Below are positions 58,911-64,000 of a DNA stretch of 64,000 nt, one piece after another. The notes under the pieces are model-generated. The model was not told where the DNA came from and searched no databases. It saw nothing but the letters and a program-made list of their open reading frames with translations. Source of the stretch: an uncultured Fibrobacter sp. (GTDB lineage Bacteria > Fibrobacterota > Fibrobacteria > Fibrobacterales > Fibrobacteraceae); the NCBI RefSeq assembly GCF_900316465.1, contig NZ_ONDD01000006.1:1-64000 (forward strand), given 5' to 3'. Every line of letters begins with the position of its first letter. The stretch's first letter is position 1. Position numbers and translations under genes: made by a program.

Positions 58911-59775
58911 GAGAGAAAGTCTCCTTTACACGGATACGGTCCATGTAGATTTGCGCGCCGACATCGTAAACGCCCGGGACGCCAACGGCGTCGGCACGGC
59001 AATGGGCGCAATGCTTGAATACGTTGATGAATACGCCCGCCTGTTCCTGCGCAATCGCAAGAGTTTTCGGTGTCGGAGCGGGAATATCCTTAAAGCCATT
59101 TTGCGGAATCAACGGAATGATATTGTACATGATGGCGCCCGCTTCGCGCACGGTGGCCGCCACATCTTCGATGTGCTTGTCGTTAATGCCCGGGCAAAGA
59201 ACCGTATTCACTTTGATAAGCGTTCCACTCTTTGCGACTTTGCGAATGCCTTCGAGCTGGTTGTGAATCAGAATTTCTGCCGCTTCTACGCCCGTGTAGG
59301 TTTTTCCGTGATAGAAAATTCTTGCATTGATCATCGCCTCGATTTCAGGGTCCACGGCATTCACCGTGACCGTGAGCGAATCAATGCCCACATCGATGAC
59401 TTCATCTGCCTTGTCATTCAGCAAAAGCCCATTGGTGCTCATGCAGCGAATAAGCTGCGGGAATTCCTTTTTTACCAAGCGGAATGTATCTAGCGCAAAA
59501 GGAGTTGCCAAGGTGTCGCCTGGGCCTGCGATTCCCACCGTCGTGAGTTCCGGCACAAATTCCAAAGCCTTGCGAATGTATCCGCATGCCTCTTCGGGCT
59601 TAATCACCTTACTCGTATTTCCCGGTACCTGAGCATCTTCGTTAATGCGCCTATCACAAAAACGGCACTCGATGTTGCAACCTGGGGCGACAGGCAAATG
59701 AATGCGTCCCTTTCGGTTTTTGCAAGCACCAAAACACGGGTGTTCTCTAAAAACTGTTTCTTGACTGGTTGCCAT
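58903..59775 (-). CDS. nifB: NifB, radical SAM cofactor synthase
   Basis: NifB makes NifB-co, an 8Fe-9S carbide cluster that is the core of nitrogenase-type cofactors. The 290-residue protein has the radical SAM site CNIECRFC (C33, C37, C40), the NifB N-terminal pattern HPCFGACKNRKGRIHLPVAP with extra cluster Cys, and the C-terminal HCAHCRADAVG. The start at 59775 (MATSQETV) removes 15 codons that contain a palindrome. It is divergent from nifH across about 450 bases. Confidence 0.93.
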   Translation of the reverse strand: MATSQETVFREHPCFGACKNRKGRIHLPVAPGCNIECRFCDRRINEDAQVPGNTSKVIKPEEACGYIRKALEFVPELTTVGIAGPGDTLATPFALDTFRLVKKEFPQLIRCMSTNGLLLNDKADEVIDVGIDSLTVTVNAVDPEIEAMINARIFYHGKTYTGVEAAEILIHNQLEGIRKVAKSGTLIKVNTVLCPGINDKHIEDVAATVREAGAIMYNIIPLIPQNGFKDIPAPTPKTLAIAQEQAGVFINVFKHCAHCRADAVGVPGVYDVGAQIYMDRIRVKETFSHG

Positions 59776-59783
59776 AAAACCTC

Positions 59784-59803
59784 GCAAGGTATGTAAACCT
59801 TGC
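59784..59803. promoter_or_regulatory. Perfect palindrome just before nifB
   Basis: GCAAGGT (59784-59790) and ACCTTGC (59797-59803) form a 7-bp perfect inverted repeat with a 6-base spacer, nine bases before the nifB ATG. Further upstream, ATCGG/CCGAT (59813-59817, 59825-59829) form another. They could be an operator or a leader hairpin controlling nifB translation. Confidence 0.5.
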
Positions 59804-59994
59804 ACAAAAATGATCGGCAAAGAACCGATTTAGTTTGTATTAAATATTGTGAACGTTTTGCCTAGCGTTCTGTAGCGTGATTAATGCTTTAACTTCTTAG
59901 CCAAAGAAGTATGGCTATAAAGTTAAAAAACAGAATTGTCAAATTCAATATGAATCCAAGAGCGAAAATAAAAAAAGTTCATTTTTTTGAGAGA

Positions 59995-60090
59995 GCGATA
60001 GCTTTATGCTAACGCATGTTATAGGCGTTCGCTATCGCAAAATACTTTTTCGCATGCGCAATAGATTCACGCTAATAAGGGTTATAAGCG
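59995..60090. repeat. Near-direct repeat with hairpins in the nifB-nifH intergenic region
   Basis: Two related blocks lie 61 bases apart: 59995-60027 (GCGATAG...GCTAACGC...TTATAGGCG) and 60056-60090 (GCGCAATAG...GCTAATAA...TTATAAGCG). The first also forms an 8-bp perfect stem GCGATAGC/GCTATCGC (59995-60002, 60031-60038) with an inner AACGC/GCGTT stem. The remaining AT-rich parts of 59776-60224 show CTTCTT/AAGAAG (59893-59909) and no other clear signal; no convincing sigma-54 or sigma-70 promoter was found. Confidence 0.5.
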
Positions 60091-60224
60091 GAATTTATAA
60101 CAACTTAAAAAAAGTGATTTTTTTTGACTAAACGGGTTCAAAAAGTATTGGAAAGAGTTGACTTTAATTCTAACTTGCCTTTGCCTAGTATTTTTGTAGG
60201 AAAACATCAAGGAGACACGATAAC

Positions 60225-61070
60225 ATGTCTAAGAAATTACGTCAAATCGCTATTTACGGAAAGGGTGGCATCGGTAAGTCCACCACGACTCAAAACCTGA
60301 CCGCAGGCCTTGTAGAACAGGGGAAACACGTTCTTGTGGTCGGTTGCGACCCCAAAGCAGACTCCACCCGCCTTTTGCTCGGCGGCCTTCACCAGAAAAC
60401 GGTGCTCGATACCATTCGTGACAATAAGACTGAAATTCAGCTTTCTGACCTTGAAAAGGTCGGCTTTAAGGGCGTGCGTTGCGTAGAATCCGGTGGCCCG
60501 GAACCGGGCGTGGGTTGCGCAGGCCGTGGCATCATCACCTCCATTAGCATGCTCGAACAGCTCGGCGCCTACACCGAAGACCTTGATTACGTTTTCTACG
60601 ATGTGTTGGGTGACGTGGTGTGCGGCGGTTTCGCCATGCCGATTCGTGAAGGTAAGGCCAAGGAAATTTACATCGTGGCCTCCGGCGAAATGATGGCCCT
60701 TTATGCGGCAAACAATATTTGTAAGGGTATCGCCAAGTATGCCCAGCACGGCGAAGTGCGCTTGGGCGGTATCATTTGTAACAGCCGTAACGTGGATAAC
60801 GAACTTGACCTGCTCCGTGCATTCACCAAGGAACTCAACACGCAGCTGATTCAGTATGTGCCGCGCAACAACATTGTGCAGCAGGCCGAAATCCGCAAGA
60901 AAACCGTGATTGAATTCGAACCTAAGTCCAGCCAGGCAAACGTCTATCGTGAACTCGCCAAGAATATCGACGAAAACGAACTCTTCACCATTCCGACCCC
61001 GATGACGCAGGATCGTTTGGAACAGATTCTCATCGATTACGGCATGATGGAAAAAGACTACCAGATTTAA
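60225..61070 (+). CDS. nifH: Nitrogenase-type iron protein (NifH-like reductase)
   Basis: This ATP-driven electron donor carries one [4Fe-4S] cluster between two subunits. The 281-residue protein has the P-loop GKGGIGKST (12-20), VGCDPKADSTRLLL, and both cluster cysteines: C98 in GVGCAGRG and C133 in LGDVVCGGFAMP. R101 is the site that can be ADP-ribosylated in known Fe proteins. It is divergent from nifB and followed after 11 bases by the component 1 alpha-like gene. The enzyme pairs with a non-canonical component 1 (see the next two genes), so the name nifH describes the fold rather than proven N2 fixation. Confidence 0.9.
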   Translation: MSKKLRQIAIYGKGGIGKSTTTQNLTAGLVEQGKHVLVVGCDPKADSTRLLLGGLHQKTVLDTIRDNKTEIQLSDLEKVGFKGVRCVESGGPEPGVGCAGRGIITSISMLEQLGAYTEDLDYVFYDVLGDVVCGGFAMPIREGKAKEIYIVASGEMMALYAANNICKGIAKYAQHGEVRLGGIICNSRNVDNELDLLRAFTKELNTQLIQYVPRNNIVQQAEIRKKTVIEFEPKSSQANVYRELAKNIDENELFTIPTPMTQDRLEQILIDYGMMEKDYQI

Positions 61071-61081
61071 TGTGAGGGTTC

Positions 61082-62686
61082 ATGGCCAAGACTAATATTA
61101 ATTTGAACATGACCTCAGTCGAAAACCGCGAGTATCGACTGGGTACAATTATCGGCTGGGACGGCAAGGCGAGCGACCTAATCAAGGAATCGGCCTACGA
61201 CGAACGCAGTGCGAAAAAGCATGGCGGTTGCGCGGGCAAGGGCTCGGGCTGCAAACTTTGCGAATTGAATTCCCCGCTGAACCAAGAAACAATGTGCTCT
61301 AACGCAATTGTGCAGTGCCAGGTGGGTAACCTTACGGACTGCGCCCTGATTGACCATTCTCCTATCGGTTGCAGCGGCGAAAACTCCAAGTTTAACCTCT
61401 CGATGCATAACGGCCTTCGCCGCCGTGGAAAGCCCCTGCAGAATACGCTGAACATCAGCACGAACCTGAAAGAAAAGGACATGGTTTTCGGCGCTTCTGA
61501 AAAGCTCCGCCAGACTATCCTTGACGCAAAGGAACGCTTTAACCCTAAGGCGATCTTCATTGGCATGGCGTGTGCAACCGCTATTATCGGCGAAGACATT
61601 GACTCTATCGCCGAAGAAATGGAGCCGGAAGTCGGCGTGCCTATTATTCCGCTGCACTGCGAAGGTTTCCGTTCCAAGCACTGGTCTACGGGTTTTGACG
61701 TCGCTTTCCATGGTGTGCTTCGCCAGATTGTGGAACGCCACCCGACCAAGAAACAGATTGACTTGATCAACATCGTTGCCCTCTGGGGTTCGGACTATTT
61801 CTCCGAAATGCTTGCTCCGCTTGGACTGCGCGTAAACTACCTTTTGGATACCGCCTCTTTCGAAGAAATTCGCCAGGCCTCCGAAGCAGTCGGTACCGCT
61901 ACCTTCTGCGATACGTTGGGCGGCTACATGGCAACAGCACTTGAAGAATCTTTCGGTGTTCCGCAGATTGACGCTCCGCAGCCTTACGGCATCAAGGGTA
62001 CCGATGCATGGCTTCGCGCTATCGCAAAGGTGGTCGGCAAAGAAAAAGAAGCCGAAGAATACATCGAAAGCGAACACAAGCGCATTGCCCCGAAGCTTGC
62101 CGAACTCCGCGAATTTTTCAAGGGCAAGAACGGCATCGTGATGACGGGTTCTGCATACGCACACGGCCTCATCAGCGTGCTTTCGGAACTGGGAATCGGC
62201 CACGACGCTGCACTCGTGTTCCACCACGACCCCGTTTACGACGGCGGTGGCGAACATCAGGATACCTTGAAGGAACTGGTCGAAACCTACGGCGACATTC
62301 CGCACTATACCGTCAGTAAGACTCGCGCCTTCCAGCTTCCGCAGCTTCTGAAGCGCGCCAAGACGGATTTCTTGCTCATTCGCCATCCGGGCCTCGCTTC
62401 TGTCGCGGGCCATCTCGGATTCCCGACCCTCACCATGGGCGACGAACATATTCCGGTGGGCTATCAGGGCATTCTCCGCATTGGCGAAATGCTCAAGGGC
62501 GTGATTGCACGTACCAAGTTTAACCAGGTGCTTAAACGCAACGTGAAACTTCCGTATTCCGACTGGTGGCTTGCTCAGGACGATCCGTTCTACCTGACGC
62601 ACCATCCGGAAGCACTTGAAGATTTGCCGGAACCGAGAAATCTCAAACTGAAAATTGGTACAGAATCCAATTCGACTAGCGTATAA
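61082..62686 (+). CDS. Nitrogenase-like component 1 alpha subunit, non-canonical
   Basis: The 534-residue protein aligns with NifD: DHSPIGC (C97, equal to C88), C72 (C62), MACATAIIGEDIDSIAEEM (C164, equal to C154), HCEGFR, and TFCDTLGG with C276 at the cofactor Cys275 place. So all P-cluster ligands and the cofactor Cys are kept. Residues that mark N2-reducing NifD differ: R96 is N105, Q191 is W201, H195 is F205, and the H442 place holds Gly, with H456 three residues later. An extra Cys-rich segment (GCAGKGSGCKLC, 49-60) is present. It is probably a nitrogenase-like reductase such as a methylthio-alkane reductase; the substrate is unproven. It follows nifH in an operon. Confidence 0.75.
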   Translation: MAKTNINLNMTSVENREYRLGTIIGWDGKASDLIKESAYDERSAKKHGGCAGKGSGCKLCELNSPLNQETMCSNAIVQCQVGNLTDCALIDHSPIGCSGENSKFNLSMHNGLRRRGKPLQNTLNISTNLKEKDMVFGASEKLRQTILDAKERFNPKAIFIGMACATAIIGEDIDSIAEEMEPEVGVPIIPLHCEGFRSKHWSTGFDVAFHGVLRQIVERHPTKKQIDLINIVALWGSDYFSEMLAPLGLRVNYLLDTASFEEIRQASEAVGTATFCDTLGGYMATALEESFGVPQIDAPQPYGIKGTDAWLRAIAKVVGKEKEAEEYIESEHKRIAPKLAELREFFKGKNGIVMTGSAYAHGLISVLSELGIGHDAALVFHHDPVYDGGGEHQDTLKELVETYGDIPHYTVSKTRAFQLPQLLKRAKTDFLLIRHPGLASVAGHLGFPTLTMGDEHIPVGYQGILRIGEMLKGVIARTKFNQVLKRNVKLPYSDWWLAQDDPFYLTHHPEALEDLPEPRNLKLKIGTESNSTSV

Positions 62687-62703
62687 TAAGGGGATTTTTA
62701 ACA

Positions 62704-64000
62704 ATGGCTACAATTCAAAAGAAAAAAAGTAATTCTATTTCGGACCCCCGATACGCTTGCGCAGTTGGTGCATCTCATACTGTTGTCGCTATTAAGGGCG
62801 CTGTTCCTATTGCCAACTGCTCTCCGGGCTGCCAGCTTAAGCAAACCGCATTCCTCACGTTTGAAAACGGTTTCCAGGGTAGCATTTACGCCGGTGCCGG
62901 TAACATGCCGAGCGCAAACTCTACCGAAAACGACATCGTTTTTGGCGGCATCAAGACATTGGATCAGTTGATCAAGTCGACGCTCAAGGTGTTCAATGGC
63001 GATCTCTACGTTGTGCTTACCGGTTGTGTGGGCGGCCTTATCGGTGATGACGTTTCCACGTTGGTGCGCAATTACCGCGATTTGGGTTACCCGATTGTGT
63101 CTGTCGATACCGCCGGTTTCAAGGGCAACAACCTTTTCGGTCACGAAGAAGTCGTAAACGCCATCGTTGACCAGTTTGTGGGCGATTACAGCGGCGAACG
63201 CAAAAAGGGCCTGGTAAACCTTTGGTTCGAAACTCCCTACTACAACCAGAACTGGCGTGGTGACTACCAGGAAATCGCCCGCATTTTGCGCGGCGCAGGC
63301 TTCGAAGTCAATGTGCTGTTCGGACCCGAAAATAATGGCGTCGCGGACTGGCTGCGCATTCCCGAGGCACAATTCAACTTGGTGATTTCACCCTGGGTTG
63401 GCGTCCGAAACGCAGAACACCTCCAGGAAAAATACGGTCAGCCGTTCCTGCACATTCCTGAAATTCCTCTCGGCGCCGAAGCGACAAGCGAATTTATCCG
63501 TAAAGTTGTCGAATTTGCCGGAATTGACAAGGAACAGAGCGAAAAGTTCATCAAGGAAGAAAACAGAATCTATTACTACTATCTGGAACACTTCTCTGAA
63601 TTCTTCGCCGAATACTGGTTCGGTATGCCCAGCGAATTTGCCATTACCGCAGATTCCGCCTACACGCTTGCCTACACCAAGTTCCTCGTAGACCAAATCG
63701 GTCTTATTCCGCGCAAGGCTATCATCAGTGACGATCCTCCGCAGAAGTTCCGCGAACAAATCGAAAATGCCTTCCACAACATTAGTGAAGGTGTCGATAT
63801 TGATGTGGAATTTGAAGAAGATGGCTACCTGATTGAAAAGTCTATTAAGGAAGTGAATTTCTCTTCTGGAAAGCCTTTGATTCTCGCCTCTTCGTGGGAA
63901 ATCAATATCGCCAACGAAAAGAATGCATTGCTTTTCGAAATTACTCCGCCCTCTAGCGAAACGTTGATTATCAATCGCAGCTTCGTTGGTTACAAGGGTG
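62704..64000 (+). CDS. Nitrogenase-like component 1 beta subunit, cut by the window end
   Basis: The frame is open from ATG 62704 to the last base (432 codons). It begins ATIQKKKSNSISDPRYACAV and lacks the long NifK N-terminal extension. P-cluster cysteines are seen as C19 (YACAVGA), C43 (NCSPGCQL) and C108 (LTGCVGGLIGDD), matching NifK C70, C95 and C153. It partners the alpha-like subunit to form an alpha2beta2 component. AAGGGG precedes the ATG 17 bases after the alpha-like stop, so it is the third gene of the operon. The missing C-terminus and any genes beyond (nifE/N or others) cannot be judged. Confidence 0.8.
   Translation, partial: MATIQKKKSNSISDPRYACAVGASHTVVAIKGAVPIANCSPGCQLKQTAFLTFENGFQGSIYAGAGNMPSANSTENDIVFGGIKTLDQLIKSTLKVFNGDLYVVLTGCVGGLIGDDVSTLVRNYRDLGYPIVSVDTAGFKGNNLFGHEEVVNAIVDQFVGDYSGERKKGLVNLWFETPYYNQNWRGDYQEIARILRGAGFEVNVLFGPENNGVADWLRIPEAQFNLVISPWVGVRNAEHLQEKYGQPFLHIPEIPLGAEATSEFIRKVVEFAGIDKEQSEKFIKEENRIYYYYLEHFSEFFAEYWFGMPSEFAITADSAYTLAYTKFLVDQIGLIPRKAIISDDPPQKFREQIENAFHNISEGVDIDVEFEEDGYLIEKSIKEVNFSSGKPLILASSWEINIANEKNALLFEITPPSSETLIINRSFVGYKG

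Noticed and set aside
60100..60224. Sigma-54 or consensus sigma-70 promoter for nifH
   Set aside because: No GG-N10-GC pair with the sigma-54 context; TTGACT (60158) and TAGTAT (60186) are 22 bases apart, too far for a normal sigma-70 promoter.
61178..62704. A 508-codon open frame on the minus strand
   Set aside because: Antisense to the nitrogenase-like alpha gene; an artefact of codon bias.

Overview
The window looks like chromosomal DNA of a Fibrobacter-type bacterium (phylum Fibrobacterota). This is inferred from content: a lipoprotein with the Fibrobacter succinogenes major paralogous domain, poly-serine linkers after lipoprotein cysteines, two TIGR02147-type proteins, many SPII lipoproteins of unknown function, and a Gram-negative envelope gene set. 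No rRNA or tRNA gene, CRISPR array, insertion sequence or prophage was seen.

Layout. 1-7 kb: the end of an Rpn-like nuclease gene, a major-paralogous-domain lipoprotein, a GC-rich island with a REP-like hairpin, plsC-rnr, an RgpF-like gene and a lipoprotein. 7-10 kb: the conserved rpmH-rnpA-yidD-yidC block on the minus strand. 10-16 kb: lipoproteins, a TrmB-like methyltransferase, and two divergent TIGR02147/lipoprotein pairs. 16-25 kb: a complete recC-recB-recD operon. 25-28.5 kb: an HD-GYP-like protein, dgt and an MBL-fold lipoprotein. 28.5-34 kb: a full TonB energising operon (DUF3450, two ExbB-type proteins, ExbD, TonB, TPR). 34-36 kb: two surface lipoproteins for peptidoglycan turnover (LD-carboxypeptidase and a GH3 hexosaminidase). 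36-46 kb: a DUF4249-like lipoprotein, a sodium symporter, a TonB-dependent receptor, then an ECF sigma factor / anti-sigma / caspase-like surface protein operon and an FKBP lipoprotein. 47-58 kb: housekeeping genes (folD, metE with a divergent LysR regulator, mnmA) mixed with an orphan SIR2-like protein, hydrolases and methyltransferases. 58.5-64 kb: a nitrogenase-type cluster, with nifB and a NifX-like gene on the minus strand, divergent from nifH-like, alpha-like and beta-like genes. The last of these runs off the window.

Two systems stand out. First, four minus-strand promoters share one gap-free bipartite element: GTRACACTTTT, 10 bases, then [AG]GTGTT. They precede the TonB/ExbBD operon, the DUF4249-like lipoprotein, the TonB-dependent receptor and the ECF sigma operon itself. 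This predicts a small ECF-controlled regulon that joins outer-membrane uptake, its energy supply and a caspase-repeat-barrel protein. Second, the nitrogenase-like component 1 keeps all P-cluster cysteines and the cofactor cysteine but has lost the residues that characterise N2-reducing NifD (Q191, H195, R96, and H442 at its aligned place). It is therefore more likely a nitrogenase-like reductase, for example of the methylthio-alkane reductase kind, than a true nitrogenase. Both conclusions rest on reading the sequence and on family knowledge, not on any search or experiment.
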